Shown: positions 1 through 8,559 of the stretch, one piece after another | How the letters are laid out: the number at the start of each line of letters is the position of its first letter | Position numbering within the stretch: the stretch's first letter is position 1 | NCBI GenBank assembly: GCA_014384555.1 | Contig: JACNFR010000036.1 | Coordinates: 1 to 33,423, forward strand | Direction of reading: 5' to 3' | Source: Candidatus Nitrosopumilus sp. | GTDB lineage: Archaea; Thermoproteota; Nitrososphaeria; Nitrososphaerales; Nitrosopumilaceae | DNA: 33,423 nucleotides | The notes under the pieces: generated by a model | The model's database searches: none | Told to the model about the DNA's origin: nothing | What the model saw: the letters and a program-made list of their open reading frames with translations, nothing else | Position numbers and translations under genes: made by a program

Positions 1-1
1 T

Positions 2-130
2 GAAATCAAAGTTCTAACTTTTGAACTCAGAGTATTTGATGATAATGAAAGAGAAAGCATGGACACTGTAGTTATTACTGTTGATCCAGTTAACTCTCCT
101 CCTGAAGCATCTGCATCTGCAAAACAATAA
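2..130 (+). CDS. C-terminal fragment of a truncated CDS, Ig/cadherin-like extracellular domain tail (EIKVLTFELRVFDDNERESMDTVVITVDPVNSPPEASASAKQ*)
   Basis: Open frame from window edge to TAA at 128-130; beta-sandwich style 'FDDNERESMDTVVITVDPVN' resembles PKD/cadherin repeats. Confidence 0.6.
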   Translation, partial: EIKVLTFELRVFDDNERESMDTVVITVDPVNSPPEASASAKQ

Positions 131-202
131 TTTTTAATTTAGTTTAGGTCTATCTGCGGATTTGACAAACAGTATGCTTTATGGCTGGCTTGTTTTGATA
201 AA

Positions 203-1267
203 TTGAACATGGATACACTTCTTGGATCTCCTGAAATTACTCCACATGAGTGGATATCGATTAACCAGTTTCTACATGAGATAAAGACAATTGATTCTCA
301 ATGCATATCTGTTTACTATCCGTATGGTCAGGGACAAGATACTATCTCTCTACTGAATGAAACAAAGCGAAACGATACTCTTGAAAGAATAGAGTCAAAA
401 ATTGAAAATAAAATCACTGAACTTAAAAAAAATCCTGTCACTGTAGGTAAATTTACACAAACTTTGTGCATTTTTGGATGGATAAAAAACGGCAAAGTTA
501 ACCTCAAAGTACTTGGAACTTCAAAAAAACTTCCATATGTCTACATGGCAAGCAAAAAACCATTTATCAAACCATTCAATGATATTTTGAAAACTAGTTA
601 TGATGTTTTGCTGGTAACCCTTGATCAAAAAACTGCAAGAATTCAGAAATTTCATGGCAATCAAATAATTCAAGAATCTAAACTTCGAATTGATTTACAG
701 GGCAGGCATAGAAAAGGAGGACAGAGTCAAGGCAGATTTCTTAGAGCACGACAAACAAAAATTCATGTATTTTTCAAAAAGGTAGCAAACAAAGTCAAAG
801 AGATGGATTCTGGTTCATCATTAATTTTACTAGGTGGAATTGGTCCTGCAAAAACAGAATTCCACAGTGAACTTGATTCAGAATTGGTAAAAAAATGTCG
901 ATTTGTAGAGGATTTGTCATTTTCTACTTCGATGAAAAATATTGATATGAAAATAATCCATCATCTGTATCAACACAGAAGAAAATATGTTACAGAATTA
1001 ATTGAAAAATATGAGACTCTATTCAAAGATGGATTAACTGCTAGAAGAAATGATGTAATTTACAAAGCACTGGAAATTGGAGCAGTAGATACATTGATTG
1101 TTTCTGCAAATTATCACACAAATTCACAATTCAAAAAAATTATGAAAATGCTAGAGATTGCAAAAAACACCTCTTGCAAAGTAGAGTTTGCAGTAAATCC
1201 AAAAATAATTAAAAAATTAGACATTGATAATTCAGTTCTAGCCATACTTCGATACAAAATAAAGTGA
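203..1267 (+). CDS. eRF1/Vms1-like GGQ-domain protein (non-canonical release factor family); ATG start probably at 209
   Basis: ORF of 354 aa with RHRKGGQSQGRFLRARQ motif typical of eRF1 domain 2 (GGQ at 716-724); no NIKS motif recognised in the N-terminal part. Confidence 0.75.
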   Translation: MNMDTLLGSPEITPHEWISINQFLHEIKTIDSQCISVYYPYGQGQDTISLLNETKRNDTLERIESKIENKITELKKNPVTVGKFTQTLCIFGWIKNGKVNLKVLGTSKKLPYVYMASKKPFIKPFNDILKTSYDVLLVTLDQKTARIQKFHGNQIIQESKLRIDLQGRHRKGGQSQGRFLRARQTKIHVFFKKVANKVKEMDSGSSLILLGGIGPAKTEFHSELDSELVKKCRFVEDLSFSTSMKNIDMKIIHHLYQHRRKYVTELIEKYETLFKDGLTARRNDVIYKALEIGAVDTLIVSANYHTNSQFKKIMKMLEIAKNTSCKVEFAVNPKIIKKLDIDNSVLAILRYKIK

Positions 1268-1297
1268 TTTTTCCCAACTGGTTCTTAGAATATTCAT

Positions 1298-2605
1298 TTA
1301 CTGTAGTTTTTCTATAATTTCAGAGAATTTCCATGGGCCACAAACTGCATCCTCCTCTTCATTACTGAATAACCCCGCTTTGTTTAGGTGGTTTACAATG
1401 TGTGCTGCAAATGGCAAAGCACCAGTAGCTCCTGGAGAATTATAATTCAAAACATGAAATGACATCTCATTTTCTATTAGGATTACATCTGGTGCAAATT
1501 TCCCTTTATCATCAATGATTGATGATCTTATTCCTGCAGTACCCTTTTTTGTAATTTTATCCGCATCTATTTTTGGCAAGAATTTTTTCACTCTATTCAC
1601 CATTGTTGTTTTTGACATTGATGATTGAATTTCATTCATGGCAAGTTCCTGAAATTGTTTATCAAAAACTGCTTTTCTTGCACCTGAATTTAGCATCTCA
1701 AGCATTTTTGGAATGAATTCTTTGATGTTCTCTGCTGCATCATATCCATATGGACTAAACACTGGCACAGCATTTGGTCCGATTTCACAACTACCATCCA
1801 CTCTGATAATCCAATGTGGATCTAAAAATGGATAATCTGGAAATTCAGGTACCGAATACACGCTAGATTTTGTAAGCTTGTTGTATTCCTTTGGGGCTTT
1901 CCAATACTCTCCTCTAAAATGCACATCCGTGAATTTTTTTGCTACATCTACATTGTGTGCAATATCTATGGCTTCTCCACCTGCAGCATTGATTAGAAAT
2001 TTTGCATTAATTTCATGTTCATTGTTTAATGTTATAATCCACTTGTCGTTTTCTTTTTTGATTTTAGTTGCTTTAGTATCTAAAAGAAAGTTTGTACCTT
2101 TTTCTTTACTGTCTTTCATTATTGAATTTGTGAGTATAGAATAGTCTGTTGACGCATCTCTGTAAACACACAGTGCAGATTCACATTTTATTTCAGGTTC
2201 TATCTTTTTGATTTGTTCTTTATCGATTAGTTCAATGTCATTATCCTCTAGACCATTATGCTTTCCCCATTTGAGATATTTTTCAAGAACTTTGGTTCCT
2301 TTTTCATCCATCGCAACTTCGATAACTCCATCTTTTTTAAACGGTAAATCTTTTAGTTTTGAATATTCTTCCCACATTCCATAACCATGAAAAGCTGATT
2401 TTGCAAACAATTTTTTCTTTTCAGGATTGTATAGATATGGTGCATGAACTTTTCCAGTGTTTCTTCCGCTAGTATGAAATGCTACAGTATGAGCTTGTTC
2501 AATTACTGCTATTTTTTTTGATTTGTTTAGCGATGATAGAAAATAAGATAATGAAGTTCCAAGAATACCTCCACCAATAATTACAACATCAAAATCATGT
2601 GCCAA
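1298..2605 (-). CDS. FAD-dependent oxidoreductase (DAO family, L-2-hydroxyglutarate oxidase-like)
   Basis: N-terminal Rossmann FAD motif DVVIIGGGILGTSLSYFLS; C-terminal NYNSPGATGALPFAAHI. Confidence 0.8.
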   Translation of the reverse strand: MAHDFDVVIIGGGILGTSLSYFLSSLNKSKKIAVIEQAHTVAFHTSGRNTGKVHAPYLYNPEKKKLFAKSAFHGYGMWEEYSKLKDLPFKKDGVIEVAMDEKGTKVLEKYLKWGKHNGLEDNDIELIDKEQIKKIEPEIKCESALCVYRDASTDYSILTNSIMKDSKEKGTNFLLDTKATKIKKENDKWIITLNNEHEINAKFLINAAGGEAIDIAHNVDVAKKFTDVHFRGEYWKAPKEYNKLTKSSVYSVPEFPDYPFLDPHWIIRVDGSCEIGPNAVPVFSPYGYDAAENIKEFIPKMLEMLNSGARKAVFDKQFQELAMNEIQSSMSKTTMVNRVKKFLPKIDADKITKKGTAGIRSSIIDDKGKFAPDVILIENEMSFHVLNYNSPGATGALPFAAHIVNHLNKAGLFSNEEEDAVCGPWKFSEIIEKLQ

Positions 2606-2684
2606 TAACTTTCATTTTTTATTGAATCTGGTTGATAATAAATTGAGTCTATAACAATCAAGATTAATATCTGATCAAATCTCA

Positions 2685-2975
2685 ATGCAAACTGTGTTAC
2701 CTGACAAGTGTTCTGTTTCAAAAGAGGGCAAACAATGTGTAAATCCCCCTGAGTTTATCGTATCCATTATTTCAGGAAATGATGAATACATGGTAGGAGT
2801 CACTTGTGGACGACACAAACAAGTTGTAACTGGAAAAATTGATCATATGCAAAAAGAAGGAAAAATTCATGATGGAAAAGTTAGTTTTTCACCTGTAAAG
2901 GCTGTGGGAACTGACTGTGTTCATGGAGATGTTGATGATTTCGTTCAAATTGATATGAATCGCTCTAAAAACTGA
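2685..2975 (+). CDS. hypothetical protein (96 aa, paired Cys/His residues)
   Basis: ORF with ATG, intergenic placement. Confidence 0.6.
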   Translation: MQTVLPDKCSVSKEGKQCVNPPEFIVSIISGNDEYMVGVTCGRHKQVVTGKIDHMQKEGKIHDGKVSFSPVKAVGTDCVHGDVDDFVQIDMNRSKN

Positions 2976-3001
2976 AATAATTTCAATTCCAATACTTTAC
3001 A

Positions 3002-3373
3002 ATGCTTTTAGAATTGCTATCTGATCTAGTCAAAATTGATGATGCTTTACTTATTGTAAAAAACAGCGGTGCCGTAAGTGAGGTCAGAAGTCCTCTTAGT
3101 ATACGACAAAAAGAAAAGTGGATAACCATCGGTGATAATGACGGTCCTGCTCATCTCCATGTCAATTCAGAATTGATAAAATCTGCAGAATTTGTTGAAG
3201 AAGAAAAACCTGAACGCACAAGTTTTAGCGTTCGTTTTTTCGATGAAAACAATGATCGAATTATTGCAGTGTTTTTTACAAAAATGTATGATGATTCTAA
3301 ACAGATAATTCCTGAAAGAAAAAAAATCTATGATCACTTAAAACAAAAATTTAGTTTTAAAATTCAATTTTAA
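3002..3373 (+). CDS. hypothetical protein (123 aa)
   Basis: ORF with ATG just downstream of previous gene, same strand. Confidence 0.65.
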   Translation: MLLELLSDLVKIDDALLIVKNSGAVSEVRSPLSIRQKEKWITIGDNDGPAHLHVNSELIKSAEFVEEEKPERTSFSVRFFDENNDRIIAVFFTKMYDDSKQIIPERKKIYDHLKQKFSFKIQF

Positions 3374-3400
3374 AAAAAAACTTGTCTGAAAAAGACAAGT
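3371..3400 (-). terminator. hairpin plus T9 terminator-like element for minus-strand transcript
   Basis: On minus strand: ACTTGTC-TTTTTCA-GACAAGT followed by TTTTTTTTT (plus-strand A run 3372-3380). Confidence 0.55.
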
Positions 3401-3410
3401 GAAAAATCTT

Positions 3411-3500
3411 TTATTCTTTAGACTCTTTTTCTTTCTTTTCTTTTTCAGTTTGTTGTTTAGCTAATTCTAATTCTTCATTCGTATGTTTGAATTTTTTCAT
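3411..3500 (-). CDS. 29-aa charged microprotein MKKFKHTNEELELAKQQTEKEKKEKESKE
   Basis: Short ORF absent from ORF track; TATA-like GATATAAAAA (plus-strand 3523-3532) about 27 bp upstream and hairpin/T-run directly downstream. Confidence 0.5.
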   Translation of the reverse strand: MKKFKHTNEELELAKQQTEKEKKEKESKE

Positions 3501-3569
3501 TCTGATTCTATATGATAATTTAGATATAAAAACCGCACATTTTATGGGGTGTCAACTCGGGCGTGAAAG

Positions 3570-4538
3570 TCAATACCCAACTGAGTAAATTGGCTTTTTG
3601 CCTTTCATTCCAAGATCCAAGTTTTCAACAGTAATTTCTGCCATCTTAATTCTTGTCTCTTTTGTTGAACTTCCTATATGTGGGGCAAGTACAATGTTTG
3701 GCAAGTTCACAAATGGATGTTTTTTATTAATTGGTTCTGTCTCAAACACGTCTAATCCTGCACCTGCAATAGTTTTTTTCTTTAACGCAGCAACAAGATC
3801 TTTTTCATTGATTACTTTTCCTCTTGACGTGTTGATTAAAAATGCTGTTTTCTTCATTTTCTTCAAAATTTTCATGTTAAACAACTGGTCTGTTTCTTTA
3901 GTGTGAGGCACATGAATTGAAATAAAATCACTCTCTGTAATCAATTTCTCAAATGAGACATATTTTGCGTTTAATGATTTTTCTCTAGTTTTTGAAACAT
4001 GATTTCTATTGTGATATGTTATTTTCATATCAAATGCCTTTGCTCGTTTAGCAAGTGTACTTCCAATTCTACCCAAACCTAAAATTCCAATTATTTTTTC
4101 TTGTAAATCTACTCCGACATAATCAAATGCTCCAAAGATTTCTTTCCATCTTCCATCTCGAATAATTCTATCTCCTTCTGAAACCCTTCTTGAAACATCA
4201 AGCAATAATGAAAATGCAAGATCAGCAGTTGCATCAGTTAATACCTCTGGAGTATATCCTACACGAATTTTCTTTTCTTTGGCATACTCTGTATCAATAT
4301 GATCAAAACCAACACTATAGGTACTGATCACTTTCAGATTTTTAGCACAATCAATCACTTCTTTGTCAATCTTGTCATATGGGAAACAGATGAGTCCATC
4401 TGCTTCTTTAATTTTTGATCGTAATTTTGTTTTTGGTATTGGAATTTTTCCAGTATGAATTTCAATCTGATATTTTTTTTTCAGCTCTTTTAACGCAAAA
4501 TCATGCAAAGTCCTTGTAAGAAACACTTTATTTTTCAT
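3570..4538 (-). CDS. D-isomer-specific 2-hydroxyacid dehydrogenase (glyoxylate reductase / phosphoglycerate dehydrogenase-like)
   Basis: GLGRIGSTLAKRAKAF NAD-binding motif, 'LINTSRGKVINEKDLVAAL', 'LAPHIGSSTKETR'. Confidence 0.9.
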   Translation of the reverse strand: MKNKVFLTRTLHDFALKELKKKYQIEIHTGKIPIPKTKLRSKIKEADGLICFPYDKIDKEVIDCAKNLKVISTYSVGFDHIDTEYAKEKKIRVGYTPEVLTDATADLAFSLLLDVSRRVSEGDRIIRDGRWKEIFGAFDYVGVDLQEKIIGILGLGRIGSTLAKRAKAFDMKITYHNRNHVSKTREKSLNAKYVSFEKLITESDFISIHVPHTKETDQLFNMKILKKMKKTAFLINTSRGKVINEKDLVAALKKKTIAGAGLDVFETEPINKKHPFVNLPNIVLAPHIGSSTKETRIKMAEITVENLDLGMKGKKPIYSVGY

Positions 4539-4591
4539 CAGTCTTGATATTCATCTCAAACAATTTATACGATTTCTTTGTAATTTCATTG

Positions 4592-4738
4592 ATGTCTTCT
4601 AAAGTTGAAGAAGAGGAAGAATTTGCTATTTGTGTGGAATGTGGAAATTCGATTGAAAAATGTGTATGTGTGTGTCCTTATTGTGGTGAACGTGATAAAT
4701 GTGAGTGTGCATTGTTTGATGCAGCCACTGGTGGTTAG
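4592..4738 (+). CDS. small Cys-rich putative zinc-binding protein (48 aa)
   Basis: ATG at 4592 in frame with the 4544 ORF; CVECGNSIEKCVCVCPYCGERDKCEC. Confidence 0.65.
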   Translation: MSSKVEEEEEFAICVECGNSIEKCVCVCPYCGERDKCECALFDAATGG

Positions 4739-4787
4739 AAGAAATGAACTATCATACTATTAAGATTCATGATATGGGTGAATATCT

Positions 4788-6698
4788 GTGAGTTCTACTG
4801 ATTTCACATGGCTAATTGGAGGCCCTCAAGGCAGTGGGGTTGAATCTGGTGCCAATATTTTCTCTCGTGTATGTGCTGAAATGGGTTATCAAATTTTTGG
4901 AAAGAGAGAATTTTATTCAAACATCAAAGGTGAACACAGCTACTTTACAGTAAGAATTGCTGATAAAAAAATTCATTCAAATGTCAATGATGTAAATTTA
5001 ATGGCATCCTTTGATGCTGAAACTATTTTCCGTCATTATGATGAAGTGGTTTCTGGTGGCGGAATAATTTATGATTCAGATCTTGAGGAAACTAAAACTG
5101 ATGCAGTTCACACACTTGATGCACCGTTTAAAGAAAGACTGCACAAAGAACTAGAGTCAAAAAACAAACCGTTTACTATTGCAGGAGTTTTAGAGATTGC
5201 AAAAGAAAAAGGAGTTTTGCTATACCCTGTATCTTTCAAATCAATTCTTTTGACTTTGTCTGAAGAAACTGAAAATCCCCGTCTAAAGGGATTAATTCGA
5301 ATGTACAATGTAATTGGAGTTTCATTATCTTTGGGCATTGTCAAAATGCCTCCTGATTCTTTGCAAAAAACAATTGATAATATTTTTTCAAAAAAACCAG
5401 AAATTGCAAAAATCAATCAACAGACTGCAACATACTCTTACAATTACGCTGCAGCAAAATTTGAAAACTTTGCTCATACATTACCTGGAACAGAAAAAGA
5501 ACCTGGAACGTTACTTGTTCAGGGATTTCAAGGAACTGCATTAGGAAAGATGGTGTGTGGATGTAGATTCCAACCATACTATCCAATCACACCAGCTTCT
5601 GATGAATCAGTATACTTGGAATCAAATGAAATTTTAGAAATAACTGGTGATAGGCCTGGCTCTACTGCAGTTATTCAAACTGAAGATGAAATTTGTGCAA
5701 TTGGAATGACTATTGGTGGTGCTTTGACTGGAACGCGTTCTGCTACTTGTACGTCTGGACCTGGATTTGCATTAATGACTGAAATGCTAGGTTGGGCAGG
5801 AATGAATGAAGTCCCTGTAGTAATTACTGCATACCAGAGAAGCGGTCCATCAACTGGATTGCCAACAAGACATGGACAAGATGATTTACTATTTACAGTA
5901 TTTGCAGGACACGGTGATTTCCCAAAGATTGTTTATGCATCAGGGGAAATTGAGGAGAGCTTCTATGATACTGGTAATTGTTTTAACTATGCAGATGTTT
6001 TTCAAGTTCCAGTAATCCACATGATGGATAAATTCCATGCAAGTTCAGTTATTACTTGTAAAAGATTTGATCCTGAAAAAATTACAATTGATAGGGGTCT
6101 ATTGCTAGATAAAGTCGAGGATGGATACAGAAGATTTGAATTTACGGAAGATGGAATTTCCCCTCGTTCAAGACTTGGGATGGATAATGGAATTTTTTGG
6201 AATACTGGAGATGAATCTGATGAAACGGGTCATATCACAGAGGATCCAATTATGCGTGTAAAGATGATGGATAAGAGAATGTCTCGATTGGAATTAATTT
6301 TAGAGCGTATTCCAACTGAAGAGCAAGTGGTATCCTACGGCATTGAGGAATATACAATAATTTCTTGGGGTTCTACAATTGGTCCAGTTAAAGATGCCAT
6401 TGACATGCTAAAAAAAGAAGGAATTTCAATAGGACTGCTTCAACTAAAACTGATGCACCCATTTCCAGCAGAACATGTTTCATCTTTACTTAAAGACGCT
6501 AAAACAATAATTGATGTAGAAGCAAATCACTCTGGTCAGCTAGGAAAACTATTCAAACAAAACACTGGACGCAGTGTTGACTATTCTATCTTAAAATACT
6601 CTGGACGTGCAATGACTAGTACTGAAGTTTATGATACGCTTAAGAAAATTGTTGAAAATAAAGCAGAAAAAAGGGAGGTTTTAATGCATGGCGCTTAA
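4788..6698 (+). CDS. 2-oxoacid:ferredoxin oxidoreductase, alpha subunit (gamma-alpha fusion), GTG start
   Basis: N-terminal gamma domain (GGPQGSGVESGANIFSRVCAEMGYQIFGKREFYSNIKG) fused to alpha domain (YYPITPASDESVYLE). Confidence 0.92.
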   Translation: MSSTDFTWLIGGPQGSGVESGANIFSRVCAEMGYQIFGKREFYSNIKGEHSYFTVRIADKKIHSNVNDVNLMASFDAETIFRHYDEVVSGGGIIYDSDLEETKTDAVHTLDAPFKERLHKELESKNKPFTIAGVLEIAKEKGVLLYPVSFKSILLTLSEETENPRLKGLIRMYNVIGVSLSLGIVKMPPDSLQKTIDNIFSKKPEIAKINQQTATYSYNYAAAKFENFAHTLPGTEKEPGTLLVQGFQGTALGKMVCGCRFQPYYPITPASDESVYLESNEILEITGDRPGSTAVIQTEDEICAIGMTIGGALTGTRSATCTSGPGFALMTEMLGWAGMNEVPVVITAYQRSGPSTGLPTRHGQDDLLFTVFAGHGDFPKIVYASGEIEESFYDTGNCFNYADVFQVPVIHMMDKFHASSVITCKRFDPEKITIDRGLLLDKVEDGYRRFEFTEDGISPRSRLGMDNGIFWNTGDESDETGHITEDPIMRVKMMDKRMSRLELILERIPTEEQVVSYGIEEYTIISWGSTIGPVKDAIDMLKKEGISIGLLQLKLMHPFPAEHVSSLLKDAKTIIDVEANHSGQLGKLFKQNTGRSVDYSILKYSGRAMTSTEVYDTLKKIVENKAEKREVLMHGA

Positions 6699-7650
6699 AC
6701 CTGCTGAATTTAAAACCGAAGTTCACAATGATTGGTGTCCAGGATGTGGGGATTTTGGCATCGTTAATGCAATCCAAATGGCGTTAGCTGATATGGGTGC
6801 TCAACGAGACAAGACTGCAATATTTTCAGGAATTGGATGTTCTGGTAAGACATCTCATTACATCAATACGTATGGAGTTCACACATTGCATGGTAGAGTT
6901 TTGACATTTGCACAAGGTGCAAAGATTGCAAATCCTGAGATGACTGTGGTTGCTGTAGGTGGTGATGGTGATGGTTTAGGAATTGGCGCTGGTCATTTTG
7001 TGGCTGCTGGCAGACGAAATGTAAACATGACATACATTATTTTTGATAACGGAGTTTATGGATTAACTAAAGGTCAAGCATCTCCAACTCTAAAACTGGG
7101 AGAGAAAACAAAATCACTTCCATCTCCTAACACAAATTCAAATGTTAATCCGATTGGATTGGCAATTGCTAGTGGATTTACATTTGTTGCCCGTGGATAT
7201 TCATATGATATACGTCATCTCAAAGATTTGATAGTTCAAGCTGTAAACCATCCTGGATTGTCCTTCTTAGATGTGCTGCAACCATGTCCTACATACAATG
7301 ATCTAAACACTAGGGATTGGTACGCAGGAGCTGATTTAATGGATGAAGCACAAAAAAGACATTCAAGAATTTACAAACTAGAGGAGACTGGATATGAACC
7401 AACAGTTCATTATGATTCAGAAGTTGAAATTAATGAAAAACTAGCTCAAGCATTAATCAAATCTTTAGAGTGGGGAAACAAAATCCCAACTGGGGTATTT
7501 TATAAAAATGAAAACACTACTCCATATACTGTAAGACTACAGGATAAAATTCCAAACTATTTGGAAAACTCTCCTGCAAAACAAAATATTTCAAAAGATG
7601 GTCATTCTAATACTGATATTTCAAAGATATTGGATTCTCTCGAAGTATAG
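6688..7650 (+). CDS. 2-oxoacid:ferredoxin oxidoreductase, beta subunit
   Basis: WCPGCGDFGI, GIGCSGKTSHY, GGDGDGLGIGAGH (TPP-binding); overlaps the alpha subunit by 11 nt. Confidence 0.93.
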   Translation: MALKPAEFKTEVHNDWCPGCGDFGIVNAIQMALADMGAQRDKTAIFSGIGCSGKTSHYINTYGVHTLHGRVLTFAQGAKIANPEMTVVAVGGDGDGLGIGAGHFVAAGRRNVNMTYIIFDNGVYGLTKGQASPTLKLGEKTKSLPSPNTNSNVNPIGLAIASGFTFVARGYSYDIRHLKDLIVQAVNHPGLSFLDVLQPCPTYNDLNTRDWYAGADLMDEAQKRHSRIYKLEETGYEPTVHYDSEVEINEKLAQALIKSLEWGNKIPTGVFYKNENTTPYTVRLQDKIPNYLENSPAKQNISKDGHSNTDISKILDSLEV

Positions 7651-7687
7651 ATTACTATTTTTACTTAAGATTTCTATTTTGAAAAGA

Positions 7688-7816
7688 TTATTCTGAATAC
7701 TCTCTTTTTCTTCTGTATGCCCCACATTTAGGACACGGTTTTTTCTTCTCCCCTGCAAGAGTCATCTCTAAGGATGTCCCACAATCAAGGCAAGATTCTG
7801 TTATATTTGCTGACAT
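7688..7816 (-). CDS. 42-aa zinc-ribbon microprotein MSANITESCLDCGTSLEMTLAGEKKKPCPKCGAYRRKREYSE
   Basis: Two CxxC pairs; ATG overlaps upstream stop as TAATG; not in ORF track. Confidence 0.65.
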   Translation of the reverse strand: MSANITESCLDCGTSLEMTLAGEKKKPCPKCGAYRRKREYSE

Positions 7817-7941
7817 TATTTCTTACAACCTTCACAACTACAATCGAACATACCAGCTTTTCCCATACACTGATCATGATGTTTGTTATAGCATTTGTTA
7901 CAAACTACCATCTTAAGGTCCACTTTTGTGAGTTTTTTCAT
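7816..7941 (-). CDS. 41-aa Cys/His-rich microprotein MKKLTKVDLKMVVCNKCYNKHHDQCMGKAGMFDCSCEGCKK
   Basis: Six Cys plus two His; overlaps both neighbouring small ORFs; not in ORF track. Confidence 0.6.
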   Translation of the reverse strand: MKKLTKVDLKMVVCNKCYNKHHDQCMGKAGMFDCSCEGCKK

Positions 7942-8014
7942 GGTCTAGTACTTTTTGAAAAGTATCTGAATTTCCTTCCCAACCAAATTTACAAATTCTA
8001 CAGCTGTATTTCAT
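7913..8014 (-). CDS. 33-aa single C2H2-like zinc finger microprotein MKYSCRICKFGWEGNSDTFQKVLDHEKTHKSGP
   Basis: CX2CX16HX3H pattern; begins 1 nt after the stop of the upstream ORF; not in ORF track. Confidence 0.6.
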   Translation of the reverse strand: MKYSCRICKFGWEGNSDTFQKVLDHEKTHKSGP

Positions 8015-8015
8015 T

Positions 8016-8207
8016 TTATTTTGCTTTGTCCTTTTGATTTTTTTCAGATTCTTTGAATGCGTTTACATCCTCTGATGGTTTGGTTTTATTAGAACCAAAT
8101 TTCAGTTTTGCAATTAATTTTTTAAACATACTTTCTATGGATTCACGTTGGTATATACTGGCGTATTGTTCAAACTTTGCGCCTGATTTTATCTCTTGAT
8201 AAAGCAA
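8016..8207 (-). CDS. small Lys-rich hypothetical protein (up to 63 aa; may start at an internal Met, MFKKLIAKLKF...)
   Basis: ORF directly preceding the C2H2 microprotein with near-zero spacing. Confidence 0.5.
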   Translation of the reverse strand: MLYQEIKSGAKFEQYASIYQRESIESMFKKLIAKLKFGSNKTKPSEDVNAFKESEKNQKDKAK

Positions 8208-8306
8208 AGCAGTTTATAGCTAAAATCCCCTCTTAGAATAGAATGATTTTTTGGGATATTCAATGGCAAGATGAAAATATTTTAATTGAGATTAGCAAAT
8301 AGAGTC

Positions 8307-8489
8307 ATGGCCGGTTACATGGGAGATAAATCCAATATGGTTGTACATCATTTAGAAATGATGTCTACTGATTGTAAAATTCATGATGTGGAAAAAGCAA
8401 ATATGCATTATTTTGTCCCTGACATGCTTGATCAAGCACGAAAAGAGAACTTTGTACCATGTAAATACTGCAATGAAACTAAAACTTGA
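8307..8489 (+). CDS. small hypothetical protein (60 aa from ATG 8307; ORF opens at 8286)
   Basis: In-frame ATG; terminal CKYC and internal H/C residues. Confidence 0.55.
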   Translation: MAGYMGDKSNMVVHHLEMMSTDCKIHDVEKANMHYFVPDMLDQARKENFVPCKYCNETKT

Positions 8490-8559
8490 GAAATATTTTG
8501 AATAATCAACGCAGATAGATGATGATTTTTCCCTAAATACTAGTCCAACAGATAACAGT

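Noticed and set aside
1878-2144. 88-aa plus-strand ORF
   Set aside because: Antisense to the well-supported FAD oxidoreductase; hydrophobic low-complexity translation typical of antisense frames.
3598-3906. 102-aa plus-strand ORF
   Set aside because: Antisense to 2-hydroxyacid dehydrogenase with clear motifs.
7774-8037. 87-aa plus-strand ORF
   Set aside because: Antisense to three Cys/His-patterned minus-strand microproteins; translation looks like random antisense (FLTTFTTTIEHTSFSHT).
8346-8363. Inverted repeat CATCATTT-AG-AAATGATG
   Set aside because: Lies inside a small coding region, 2-nt loop, low-complexity arms; likely chance.
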